Origin: Aquimarina sp. U1-2
Lineage (GTDB): Bacteria; Bacteroidota; Bacteroidia; Flavobacteriales; Flavobacteriaceae
Assembly (NCBI RefSeq): GCF_017897595.1
Contig: NZ_JAGKIK010000013.1
Coordinates: forward strand, 1 to 64,000
Length of the DNA: 64,000 nt
Direction: 5' to 3'
Each line of letters starts with the position of its first letter. Positions within the stretch are counted from its first letter, which is position 1. Position numbers and translations under genes: made by a program. Positions 8,071 to 16,194 of the stretch are shown here, piece after piece. Below the pieces are notes generated by a model that saw nothing but the letters and a program-made list of their open reading frames with translations, searched no databases and was not told the origin of the DNA.

Positions 8071-9530
8071 ATTGCTAAATAATTTATAGAGGAACTGCCT
8101 CTATTTTCTGAATTTTGAGCAATTACTCGCACTCTATCTGTTCTTCTTTGATATCTACAATACAATAAATCATTCCCATCGACATCACCACTATATTGAA
8201 TCCAACGCATACTTGGTATAAATGCCAAAAGATTGGACATTATAAATCCAGATGGCGGAAAAACATCTGCATAATTTGTATTCCAATCCCGATATCCTTG
8301 TTGGCTTCTATTTCTGGTTGTAAGACTTCCATATGTAAATTTTAAATTAGAAGATAAATAATCACGTACTCGACGTGGAGTCATTATTTTCGAATTATCT
8401 GTACCGGCTATAGCTTCATTAAAGTTTGCTAATTCTGCAATACCTCGTCTAGACGTAGTAGCTATTCGATTATGTAATTTTTTGGGGGTAACAAAACGTG
8501 AATCATCGGTAGAACCATCGGTTTCAGTTTGAGTAGCTATTTCAGCCTTTCCTCTTACTGTTTCAGTTGCATTAGGTGTTAAAATACTTTCTCTAGATAT
8601 TCCCACATCACCAGAGGTGTTGATAACCAATGCTTTTTCTTCCTTAACCGTAACTAGAGGTAAATTTCTAAATCGCAGAAAACTATTCCCTGCGTCTATA
8701 TCTAGGTTTCTAACTGGATTATCGACTCCAATTCCTACACGACCGTCGGTTTGAAATCTAAATCTTTCTAACCAGGAAGTTCCTCCAGATACAGAACCGC
8801 CTATAGTCAATGCATCTTTTGAGCCTGACTGCGCGTTATCACCTATTGTAATTCTAAGTTGAGATACATCTGAAGATGGAGTAATTTTACTCATATAAAC
8901 TCCATCAGTATTGCCGGATGTACCTCTGAAAATTAATTTGTTTCCTTCCTCTCCTATGGTAAGATTTGGTTTATCTTCACCCAAAGACAAATCCCCTGTC
9001 ATTGCTTTGGATCCATCTCTAGGTAGATAGTCTTCCTTTACGTCATTGATTACCGTAGTAATATTTGAAATATCTGTGGTTAATGCGATGATGGTTTTAA
9101 GTGTAATTAACCCGGTAATGACCACGTTATCTGGATCTGAAGGAGTAGTGACATACTGCCCAACCCACTCTTCGTATACTCTTTTCGTTTGACCATCGGC
9201 ATATTCAAGATTCCCCGTGTTTTTACGTAAATCAATAATTTCTACGTTCGGTTTTGTACCACCATTAAATTTTAACCGAAGTAGTTCTGGTTTGGTAACT
9301 GTAAACGTATTCCCAGTTTGTGCATTTATTTCTTCTCTCGTAAAGGTTGAAACTATCCATCCGTCTTCGCTCGTACTAGCTTCTTTAACTAAATAGTTTT
9401 GATTTGGATCAATTCCCCACTGACTCAATAATGCTTCTAACATATCATCTGCATAAGCCCTTTGCAAGTGAATTAAAGTTTCCTGCTCTAAAGGAAACCC
9501 TCCTTTATGTCCAAAATTGACTCTTTTCAT
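8058..9530 (-). CDS. Tail fibre protein
   Basis: 490 aa, modular. The N-terminal 170 residues presumably attach to the baseplate. A central part carries the Met-Thr-Gly-Asp-Leu-Ser-Leu and Gly-Arg-Val-Gly-Ile-Gly-Val-Asp-Asn-Pro motifs that recur in fibre shafts. Residues about 320-385 contain two copies of the phage fibre repeat (Arg-Gly-x-Ala-Glu-Ile-Ala-Thr and Arg-Gly-Ile-Ala-Glu-Leu-Ala, each followed by Thr-Pro-x-x-Val/Leu). The C-terminal 100 residues are Arg-, Asn- and Tyr-rich and probably bind the receptor. It follows the gpI gene by six bases, the usual place for the fibre gene in P2-like tails. Confidence 0.8.
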   Translation of the reverse strand: MKRVNFGHKGGFPLEQETLIHLQRAYADDMLEALLSQWGIDPNQNYLVKEASTSEDGWIVSTFTREEINAQTGNTFTVTKPELLRLKFNGGTKPNVEIIDLRKNTGNLEYADGQTKRVYEEWVGQYVTTPSDPDNVVITGLITLKTIIALTTDISNITTVINDVKEDYLPRDGSKAMTGDLSLGEDKPNLTIGEEGNKLIFRGTSGNTDGVYMSKITPSSDVSQLRITIGDNAQSGSKDALTIGGSVSGGTSWLERFRFQTDGRVGIGVDNPVRNLDIDAGNSFLRFRNLPLVTVKEEKALVINTSGDVGISRESILTPNATETVRGKAEIATQTETDGSTDDSRFVTPKKLHNRIATTSRRGIAELANFNEAIAGTDNSKIMTPRRVRDYLSSNLKFTYGSLTTRNRSQQGYRDWNTNYADVFPPSGFIMSNLLAFIPSMRWIQYSGDVDGNDLLYCRYQRRTDRVRVIAQNSENRGSSSINYLAIWRK

Positions 9531-9536
9531 TATTCT

Positions 9537-10286
9537 TTATTCTTTATTTTTAACTGAAGGTGCGTTACTTAAATTTGAATATTCGTATTTTCTGGTTTCA
9601 TAACTCTTCGCTACCAATTTGTAGAAATTAACCACTTTATGAAATCTTGGAGTGGTTATTTTAACCGCATTTGGATGATTGGTATACAAATGACCCGGTT
9701 CAAAACTCAATTTCTTATCAACGTTTTGTAGCATTTTATCTTTTATAGGAGTTTGTACCGAAGTAGTACTTAATGACTTTATCTCGTTTAGAATAGCATT
9801 TTTAGATTCAAGAATATCAGAAGGTATGTTGATTCTAAAGTTGAAATACTCGGTACTGCTCAAATCCAAATCACTCGATAAATATAAAAAGTAGTTAAAC
9901 TCTTTTTGATTATCATCTGGGTTATTTGTGTAGATCAATATGGGATCGTATCCAGCTTTGATCTCATCATTTGTATACAAATATTGAACCGCAGGACGAT
10001 CTGCATCATCGATAAAGATAAGACCATTTTGAGCCTTTTGACTTGTGAATGGATAACGTTCATAGTTGCGCCTTTTATTAAATAGCTCATTTAAAACTTT
10101 TTCCATATAAATCACTTGTCCGTTGTGTTGCATCTTATAAAGCGTGTCTTCATAAGTCTCACTCAAAGGTTTTAAAAGTGCCTGTAACCATAGCGCATGT
10201 TTTCTCTTTTTTAAGACAGGAGGAATTAACATCAGTAGTGTGCGCTTCCAATCAATGGTGGTATACTTTGGATACGTTTTTTGCAT
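9537..10286 (-). CDS. Tail protein I-like baseplate component
   Basis: 249 aa. It resembles P2 gpI-type proteins in position (between gpJ and the fibre) and in its N-terminus, which has Leu-Ile-Pro-Pro followed by Trp-Leu-Gln-Ala-Leu-Leu-Lys-Pro-Leu. In contractile tails this protein links the gpJ wedge to the fibre. The C-terminal half is less conserved. It starts three bases after the gpJ stop, so translation is probably coupled. Sequence similarity is weak, and the gene order carries most of the weight. Confidence 0.65.
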   Translation of the reverse strand: MQKTYPKYTTIDWKRTLLMLIPPVLKKRKHALWLQALLKPLSETYEDTLYKMQHNGQVIYMEKVLNELFNKRRNYERYPFTSQKAQNGLIFIDDADRPAVQYLYTNDEIKAGYDPILIYTNNPDDNQKEFNYFLYLSSDLDLSSTEYFNFRINIPSDILESKNAILNEIKSLSTTSVQTPIKDKMLQNVDKKLSFEPGHLYTNHPNAVKITTPRFHKVVNFYKLVAKSYETRKYEYSNLSNAPSVKNKE

Positions 10287-10289
10287 ACA

Positions 10290-11267
10290 TCAAATATTAA
10301 AGCTAGGATCTGTTTGTAGGTTGTATGGATAATACGTTATGTATATACCTTCGTCATTGGTTGTATCAAAATTTGTGTTGAAATATCCCGAAGTTGGTAC
10401 AAAAAAAGAGGTTTCTTTTCTATTATCAGTATCATCATACACCGTGTTGCCCGAAGAAAAATCCTGATTAAATGCGGCTATTTTTACTTGACGTAAGAGA
10501 GGGAGTTTAACACCTGGTACGCTTTGAACTCTATCAATTAAAAATGTTGGAACAAAAGCGCCATTAAATTCAAGATTTCTTAGATAACTCAATATTACAT
10601 CCTCTAACGGTTTTATTGAAGAATCACTAATCAAAGCACCAGCATTTACTCCTTGAGTATAAATGACTAAAGGATCTACATAAACTTCCATCACTATTCG
10701 TATTTTGTCTCCGGCAGTTGAAATAATACGTAGTTGTGTCCCAGCATCTTTTATTTCATTCATAAATGCGATAAATGGCAGCCTTTCACCCGTAGTTAAT
10801 TGAGCAGGGATCCCCCCTTCTTCTTTGGCAACTTTAATAGTAACAATTCCTACTTGGTTGTAATAGTATTCTTTGATTAACTCCTCTGTATTTTGAGTGA
10901 CATCTTGATCATCTGTAAATATATCACTGAATAATCTCTCAGAAATAGAACAATATTTGATAAGTTTTGCAGCTTCGACATCTCCTATGCCATTAGTATC
11001 AAATTGAAAATATCCGTCTTTCCAAATTAGGTCTGCCCCTGGTATATAGCTAAAGGCTTGTTCACGGTACCAGTTTAAGGTGTGTGGTCTTGATAGTAAG
11101 GCATTACGTTCAACTATATTTTCATGTAACCAAATCGCTGTTGAAATTATAAAAGTCCATAACCTCCAAATAGCGGTCTTTGAAGTACTATTTAAAACAT
11201 CTAACTCGACATACTTTTCTTTTTCGGTAAGAATGATCTGTTGTATTTCTGTAATGGTACGTGCCAT
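10290..11267 (-). CDS. Baseplate J-like wedge protein
   Basis: 325 aa, matching the gpJ/gp47-like wedge family in layout. The segment Gly-Ile-Pro-Ala-Gln-Leu-Thr-Thr-Gly-Glu-Arg-Leu-Pro-Phe resembles the family core, and the Asp-Pro-Leu-Val-Ile-Tyr region followed by Ile-Leu-Ser-Tyr-Leu-Arg-Asn-Leu-Glu-Phe-Asn-Gly resembles the C-terminal domain. These proteins form the wedge ring around the hub, together with the gp25-like protein encoded just upstream at 11613. It lies in the conserved order gp25, tail X, gpJ, gpI. Confidence 0.75.
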   Translation of the reverse strand: MARTITEIQQIILTEKEKYVELDVLNSTSKTAIWRLWTFIISTAIWLHENIVERNALLSRPHTLNWYREQAFSYIPGADLIWKDGYFQFDTNGIGDVEAAKLIKYCSISERLFSDIFTDDQDVTQNTEELIKEYYYNQVGIVTIKVAKEEGGIPAQLTTGERLPFIAFMNEIKDAGTQLRIISTAGDKIRIVMEVYVDPLVIYTQGVNAGALISDSSIKPLEDVILSYLRNLEFNGAFVPTFLIDRVQSVPGVKLPLLRQVKIAAFNQDFSSGNTVYDDTDNRKETSFFVPTSGYFNTNFDTTNDEGIYITYYPYNLQTDPSFNI

Positions 11268-11296
11268 AGTACGATGCTAGCTTTTAAGTTTATTCT

Positions 11297-11626
11297 TTAT
11301 TTTGGATCTATAGACGAGTGAACAATAAAATCATCTTCTACGGTCATATATCCAATCCCATCTGGTCGATCTTGTACATCAAGTAATGTTAAATCCTCTT
11401 TCGAAATACCATTTGCAGGTAAAATATTTCTGGATACGTAAAATGCTTTTATATCTCTTCGTGTGGGACTACTGTTGATTCTCAGATCTTCATATACCGA
11501 TAGTTCTCTATCAACCTGGTAAAACCCATTATCATCTAAGAGGCTAAAAATTCCTTCTACTCCTCCATATTCTTGAAGTGCAATATCAAAAATGGTCTGA
11601 TTTTCCTGTGGTTTAATAGTTGCCAT
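11297..11626 (-). CDS. Tail X/LysM-like baseplate protein
   Basis: 109 aa. The N-terminal 40 residues resemble tail protein X and LysM modules: a Thr-Ile-Phe-Asp-Ile-Ala-Leu-Gln-Glu-Tyr-Gly segment, then Leu-Leu-Asp-Asp-Asn. In other contractile tails the LysM-like protein binds the end of the tube or hub in the baseplate; binding to the cell wall is not implied. Its start lies inside the end of the gp25-like gene (14-base overlap), so the two are probably translated together. Confidence 0.65.
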   Translation of the reverse strand: MATIKPQENQTIFDIALQEYGGVEGIFSLLDDNGFYQVDRELSVYEDLRINSSPTRRDIKAFYVSRNILPANGISKEDLTLLDVQDRPDGIGYMTVEDDFIVHSSIDPK

Positions 11627-11900
11627 CGATTACAATATTTTCAATATTTGTTACATCAATAATTCTTACGTTAAAATTATCGTGAATCAGTTGTTTCTCT
11701 ATCTCGGCTTCAAGTCGTAATCTATTCACAGTTGTATTGCCTTTTAAAAAATCTGCAATACCTACTCCTAAAAGGGGATATTCTTTATAAGCACCTTTAT
11801 GAGATAATAAAATGTGCTCTACATGTTGTTGACTTGATTCTCCAATTTTGAAATCACCATCTTCAACTATAATATCGTTGTTTATCACAAAATCATCCAT
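11613..11900 (-). CDS. gp25-like baseplate wedge protein
   Basis: 95 aa, a normal length for GPW/gp25 family members. It shows the family pattern: an early Asp-Gly-Asp-Phe-Lys-Ile-Gly stretch, then His-Ile-Leu-Leu-Ser-x-Lys-Gly-x-x-Lys-Glu-Tyr-Pro-x-Leu-Gly-Val-Gly, and an amphipathic helix before Asn-Val-Arg-Ile-Ile-Asp-Val. In T4, P2 and R-type pyocins this small protein joins the wedge to the sheath and is needed for baseplate-triggered sheath assembly. It is preceded by about 100 noncoding bases and overlaps the tail X gene. Confidence 0.85.
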   Translation of the reverse strand: MDDFVINNDIIVEDGDFKIGESSQQHVEHILLSHKGAYKEYPLLGVGIADFLKGNTTVNRLRLEAEIEKQLIHDNFNVRIIDVTNIENIVIDGNY

Positions 11901-11999
11901 TATGAAATATTAAAATTCTCTATAAAAATATCTGAAACTCTATGAGATATCAAGGTTTTCATTAAGGCCTTCCTGTGTTTGCAGTAGATTTACAAAAGG

Positions 12000-12314
12000 C
12001 TACTTTGGTTTTACAATACCTCCAACAGTGCAAGGAATAGTTGACGACTTCAAAAGAGCCTTCGATCCTCCTATATTAACATCAGGTTTAGTGGCTAGCC
12101 AATTTGTTACCACTGGAGCACACGGCCCACTAAGAACATTACATGTTCCAAAAGTTGGGATATTAGCCCCCACAATCTTATCGGTTTCATTGGCACAAGA
12201 TTTACTTTCTATAGTCACTTGTTTTCCATTCGTAGTGGTTAAATTTGCTGGTGCACTTCCTTGATTGCATTCAAGTTGATCTCCATTTTTCAAATACTCT
12301 GTTGATGCTGTCAT
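12000..12314 (-). CDS. PAAR-like spike tip protein (DUF4280 type)
   Basis: 104 aa. It reads like the DUF4280/PAAR-like family: Gly-Asp-Gln-Leu-Glu-Cys near the start, a central Pro-Thr-Phe-Gly-Thr-Cys-Asn segment, and a closing Leu-Leu-x-x-Ser-Thr-Ile-Pro-Cys-Thr-Val-Gly-Gly. Cysteines at 16, 40, 58, 65 and 95 could bind a metal at the tip. These proteins cap the spike in type VI and extracellular contractile systems. Here the tip is a separate gene just after the spike, with no C-terminal toxin extension. Confidence 0.75.
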   Translation of the reverse strand: MTASTEYLKNGDQLECNQGSAPANLTTTNGKQVTIESKSCANETDKIVGANIPTFGTCNVLSGPCAPVVTNWLATKPDVNIGGSKALLKSSTIPCTVGGIVKPK

Positions 12315-12319
12315 AGTTT

Positions 12320-13288
12320 TTAATTTATATTTACGCTACTACCAGAAATAGTAACTGATCCACTTGCATCTATATTGATATTAGAACCACTTTTCAAAGT
12401 AACCCCTGTATTTTTATCAATACTTATTTCTTCGGTACCACCATTAGTAGTAATAGAAGCTTTATCTTTTTCAATTACTGCTGTGCAACCGTCTGCAACT
12501 TCGATAGTAACTTTTTCTTTATTCAATTTTGTGGCAAGTGTCTCCTCTTCATTTTCCAGAAAACTAACATTTAGATTTTCCTGATCTGCATGTACCGTTG
12601 CTCTTGGTTTTTCATCATCATCCAAAAAAGTGATGTATAAGTTATCTTTTACATAATTCACTTCTGAAAGTATCTTTTGCGGTGAATTCTCATCATTCTC
12701 TTTTGGTTGTAAAAATTTAATGTTGAATTGCTCTTTATTAATATGGGTTTCAAAAAGATCCCCAAATTTCATATCGAAAGTATTGGCATTAAAATCTACT
12801 TCGAAATATTCTGGTTCTTCGTTATCGTTAGATGCATTAGGTTTTAGTGATTTGTCAATTTTTACCAGAATGCTATCGATTTCAGAAAATTGAGAAATGA
12901 ATAATTTTGATGAAATATTATCAATTACAGAGACCAGTACCCAACTTCCTAATTTGGGAATTATTATCAAACCTTGATTAATATCGTTAATGGTCGATTT
13001 TAATCGTACGTTTTTGTATTCTATTTTAAAATTGCTTTTTCTAGTAGGATCGATATTAGACTTGTCATTATCCTTTGTGTTTACTGAATCACTTTTGTAT
13101 GATGAATCTAATTCTGTTTGAAGATTATCGTATTCCTGTCCAACATTGGCCAACTTTCTTACGGTTACCGCATATTCCTTTTTACCATCTACTTCTTTTA
13201 TTTCGTTATCTGTTACAATAGCCGCAAAAGTGGTGACAGTATCAACTTGGCTAGCTATTTTTTTGATTATATCACCAATTTCACTCAT
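12320..13288 (-). CDS. gpV/gp5-like tail spike
   Basis: 322 aa from the ATG at 13288; an open frame continues 38 codons upstream without convincing sequence. The N-terminal 150 residues resemble the OB-fold part of phage spike and VgrG proteins. The C-terminal 90 residues show the beta-helix rhythm (Thr-Leu-Lys-Ser-Gly-Ser-Asn-Ile-Asn-Ile-Asp-Ala-Ser-Gly, then Val-Thr-Ile-Ser-Gly-Ser). The trimer would puncture the target envelope. A shared 15-bp motif lies 82-96 bases upstream, suggesting that a second transcription unit begins here. The PAAR-like tip gene follows after five bases. Confidence 0.8.
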   Translation of the reverse strand: MSEIGDIIKKIASQVDTVTTFAAIVTDNEIKEVDGKKEYAVTVRKLANVGQEYDNLQTELDSSYKSDSVNTKDNDKSNIDPTRKSNFKIEYKNVRLKSTINDINQGLIIIPKLGSWVLVSVIDNISSKLFISQFSEIDSILVKIDKSLKPNASNDNEEPEYFEVDFNANTFDMKFGDLFETHINKEQFNIKFLQPKENDENSPQKILSEVNYVKDNLYITFLDDDEKPRATVHADQENLNVSFLENEEETLATKLNKEKVTIEVADGCTAVIEKDKASITTNGGTEEISIDKNTGVTLKSGSNINIDASGSVTISGSSVNIN

Positions 13289-13369
13289 AGTAAATATTAA
13301 ATAGTATAATTTTAAAAAATCGAAAAATACTATTATAGTATCATCTTTGTTATTAATTTTAGAACATAT

Positions 13370-13384
13370 TACAGTAGTTTCAGT
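13370..13384 (-). promoter_or_regulatory. 15-bp motif upstream of spike unit
   Basis: The minus-strand sequence ACTGAAACTACTGTA occurs here and again, identical, at 20230-20244 upstream of the sheath gene. Both copies lie in noncoding DNA on the coding-strand side, about 80-115 bases before a tail gene start. It is a candidate promoter element or activator site shared by the two halves of the cluster. Confidence 0.5.
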
Positions 13385-13499
13385 TGTTTCGAATTTTACC
13401 AAAAAAATTAGGTTTTATCTTTTTTGTTAAGGTTATTCTTGTGGCACAAACTTTGAGAAAGAGGATTATTGAATTAACTTTAGAGAATAAATAGCAACC

Positions 13500-14228
13500 A
13501 TGAGAAATATAATTCTTTTTCTATTTATAGTATATTCAACTTTAGTTTTTGGGCAAGAACCTCATACAGAAATCAGAAACGAAATATACGAAACGTATGA
13601 GGATGGAAGCATCAAAGAAGAGCGTATTTATAATGGTAAACAGTGGATAAAATCTATAGAGTATGATGAAAAAGGACAAATTAAAGCAGTATCTAGAATT
13701 GATAATGAAATTAGTCAAGAATACGTAAGATATTACAATTATAACGCTAATCAAGTAGAACAACACGTTCTTGCGTACTCGAACGGAAAACCGGATATCA
13801 ATATCTTTTATGATCAGAAAGGTATTCCTACAATGATATTCTTTTTGAACAAGGAGGAAGGACGAAGATTTGAAGTTTTCTACAAAAGAGGAAAGCTGAA
13901 CGTAATCAATTTTTTCAATAATTTTGGAAAACTCATTAAAAAAATGAGCTTCTACAGTACTGGAGAATTAGAGAATGTAGGTTATTTTCTTCAAGGAAAA
14001 CCTCATGGAGTATTAAAAAAGTTTTTAAAAGACGGTAGTCTACTGGAAGAAAAATTTTACTCAAGAGGTTTATTAGAAGGACAAGGAAATCTTAAAATTT
14101 ATGATGGATGGGAGGAAGAAATTGCAGAATTTGATAGTATACCTTTTTTACAAAAAGAACTCCGTAAAAAGTTAGAAAAAATCACACCAATTTTAATGAA
14201 TTCTTCTAAAACGGTAGAACACGAGTAA
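13500..14228 (+). CDS. Secreted YwqK/MORN-like repeat protein inside the tail cluster
   Basis: 242 aa with a signal peptide (residues 1-18, ending near Val-Phe-Gly-Gln). The mature part is a series of beta-hairpin repeats of the form Tyr-x-x-Gly-x-x-Lys/Ile, seen best at about residues 33-80, 100-130 and 140-190 (Tyr-Ser-Thr-Gly-Glu-Leu, Gly-Lys-Pro-His-Gly-Val). This is the MORN/YwqK pattern. It is the only plus-strand gene within the tail cluster, sits between the hub and spike genes, and overlaps the end of the hub gene tail-to-tail by 23 bases. It may be an independent insertion, or an accessory protein (immunity or surface). YwqK proteins are labelled antitoxins in databases on thin evidence. 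Confidence 0.65.
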   Translation: MRNIILFLFIVYSTLVFGQEPHTEIRNEIYETYEDGSIKEERIYNGKQWIKSIEYDEKGQIKAVSRIDNEISQEYVRYYNYNANQVEQHVLAYSNGKPDINIFYDQKGIPTMIFFLNKEEGRRFEVFYKRGKLNVINFFNNFGKLIKKMSFYSTGELENVGYFLQGKPHGVLKKFLKDGSLLEEKFYSRGLLEGQGNLKIYDGWEEEIAEFDSIPFLQKELRKKLEKITPILMNSSKTVEHE

Positions 14229-15396
14229 AAGATTTTTCAATCTTCTCTTTGCCTAGTTGAATTTTTTGTCTAAATCCACCTTGCCCGAATGAATAGCCTA
14301 CGCCATCTACAAAATACATTTGATTTTTTTTATCCTCAGGTACACCAAAAATTAAGTCTTGTTCTTTAAATTGAATGTAATTGCCGTGTTTTACAAAACC
14401 TCCTATGTTGGCTTCCATCTTTTCATCTTCAAAAAAAACATCCCCAAAAGTTGTAAAACTACCTCTAAAACCATCATATTTTATAGTCGCTAGCTTTTGT
14501 TGTGCTAAAAGTTGTAAATTACTTATAAGTAGGTTTTTCTGCTTACTATCAGAAAAATCTTTAGTGTTTGCTGGTAAAAAAAATTCAAAAGAAAATTTTT
14601 CCACATCTCTTTCAAATGCATCTTCTGGACTAACTATTCTAACTTCATCTGCTTCGTTCTTACCTTTTGCAATATATTCTACTTGTACCTGTATATCTTT
14701 TTCTAATTTATATTCAAGCTCATCTTCTATCACATTATTATAAAATATAAAATTGCCATTAAATTTAGTATTTACTTCGTCATACTCTTTGCCTATAACT
14801 AAGCTTGTATTACCATTATCATCAAACCGAATAAAACTATAAAGCCCATAATCATCCCGCAACTTCTCTAAAATCTTAACAGGAGACATTGGCTTTTCGG
14901 TAATAAAAGTTCCTATTCTAATATCCTTTGCGTCAATTTGAATCTTTTTATCAATTGTTTCATCAATTACCGTAGGGAAATCATCTATTAATTTTTGTAA
15001 AGTAGTGTCATCATTTGAAAATTCTACCAATCCTGTTTTAAAATAGTACATGTAATCCTCGCAAATCAACTCAACCGGTACTCTTCCTTTTATGTCGCGT
15101 ATCACTCCTTTAAATGCTAAATGCTTTGGAGTACCATACCCCAAGTAAATCTCAATGGGCGGGTGGTATTCTGCCCATAATAAAAGACGATCTCTAAAAT
15201 TTTCTTTTTGTTTATCGAGATCTTTAATGTCAGCATCTACAAATCGTGGTAACAAAATAGTCGCAGTATCAGTAAACTCTCTCCATGTACTTTCGATTTC
15301 AATTTCATTAGCAAAAGTAATATCTATTGTTTCTCCATTAGATTTACCATTTTCATCTACTTCATAAACCCTAATCAAACAAGCCAACTCTAACAT
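14206..15396 (-). CDS. gpD-like tail hub protein
   Basis: 396 aa. It resembles the late control gene D/gp27-like hub family in its beta-barrel N-terminus, the central Ile-Tyr-Leu-Gly-Tyr-Gly and Phe-Lys-Gly-Val-Ile-Arg-Asp-Ile-Lys-Gly segments, and the Leu-Arg-Asp-Asp-Tyr-Gly-Leu-Tyr-Ser-Phe-Ile-Arg region. The hub trimer connects the tube to the spike encoded just downstream. The stop lies 23 bases inside the oppositely oriented YwqK-like gene. The family call rests on pattern and position and is moderate. Confidence 0.7.
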   Translation of the reverse strand: MLELACLIRVYEVDENGKSNGETIDITFANEIEIESTWREFTDTATILLPRFVDADIKDLDKQKENFRDRLLLWAEYHPPIEIYLGYGTPKHLAFKGVIRDIKGRVPVELICEDYMYYFKTGLVEFSNDDTTLQKLIDDFPTVIDETIDKKIQIDAKDIRIGTFITEKPMSPVKILEKLRDDYGLYSFIRFDDNGNTSLVIGKEYDEVNTKFNGNFIFYNNVIEDELEYKLEKDIQVQVEYIAKGKNEADEVRIVSPEDAFERDVEKFSFEFFLPANTKDFSDSKQKNLLISNLQLLAQQKLATIKYDGFRGSFTTFGDVFFEDEKMEANIGGFVKHGNYIQFKEQDLIFGVPEDKKNQMYFVDGVGYSFGQGGFRQKIQLGKEKIEKSFTRVLPF

Positions 15397-15404
15397 AACT
15401 ATTT

Positions 15405-16187
15405 TTATAAACGAGACGCTAAACCTTTCAAAGAAGATTCTTTAATGTTCTCTAATGTTGATTTTAAAGATTTTTCTGCTTGTTGCTTTTTGATTTCGAG
15501 GGGTTGCTCAGAAAGTGCATTAAAGCTGAAAGGCTGAATATTCTTAAGCCCTTCGTTACTAGGAAATTCATAATCAGTAACTACGAGTTCAAGAATACCC
15601 ATTCTTTGCAATAAAGCATTAGTTACTTTTAACGATCGATTACTATCAAGAATATTTCTCAATTGTACCACTTGGTTAGTTGGATAACCTCTACCTTGAC
15701 TTGCTAAAACACCATTTACAGTTATAGTGTGATCTCCATTAGAAATGAATTCTTTTACTGTATAATTTCTACCTTGCACCGCAGTAGTAACTATATTTTT
15801 ACTTCTGCTTACGGCAATAGATACACCATCTATTCTAAATCCAAAAGCAGCACCAGCTAATTCTGTAATGAACCTTTCATCATCAGATTCTAAATTACTA
15901 GTACCACGAAGTCCTTTGATATTTAAAATTTCATCTCTAGGAATTTCGATAATTAATGGTGCAAATACGGGTAAGCTAAATGATCCACCCGACATAAAGA
16001 ATTCATCAATTTCTGTAAGGTCTTTGATAGGTTCTAAAAAGAATTCTTCTGTCAAATTTTTTAAACTAGATACATAATCGTCTTTCGAACTACTAGTTAA
16101 AATGTTGGTTACATTTCTCACCAGACTTCGACTTTGCGAAATCTTTAATGAATTTAGTAAATTAGGTATGTTATATGAAAAACTCAT
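15405..16187 (-). CDS. Baseplate/tube-end protein (DUF6046-like)
   Basis: 260 aa from the ATG at 16187, seven bases after the tape-measure stop; a TTG further upstream would overlap that gene. Residues about 60-75 and 125-250 contain Pro-Leu-Ile-Ile-Glu-Ile-Pro-Arg and a segment ending Leu-Glu-Leu-Val-Val-Thr-Asp-Tyr-Glu-Phe-Pro, followed by Ile-Gln-Pro-Phe-Ser-Phe-Asn-Ala-Leu-Ser. I associate this with the DUF6046 proteins of Bacteroidota phages. Between tape measure and hub, P2 carries gpU and Mu a gp43-like protein, so a tube-initiator or baseplate role is likely. Confidence 0.6.
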   Translation of the reverse strand: MSFSYNIPNLLNSLKISQSRSLVRNVTNILTSSSKDDYVSSLKNLTEEFFLEPIKDLTEIDEFFMSGGSFSLPVFAPLIIEIPRDEILNIKGLRGTSNLESDDERFITELAGAAFGFRIDGVSIAVSRSKNIVTTAVQGRNYTVKEFISNGDHTITVNGVLASQGRGYPTNQVVQLRNILDSNRSLKVTNALLQRMGILELVVTDYEFPSNEGLKNIQPFSFNALSEQPLEIKKQQAEKSLKSTLENIKESSLKGLASRL

Positions 16188-16194
16188 TAACTGC

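Noticed and set aside
12320..13402. Longer start of the spike gene at 13402
   Set aside because: The extra 38 codons are AT-rich, overlap the shared 15-bp motif and do not look like a spike N-terminus; the ATG at 13288 fits.
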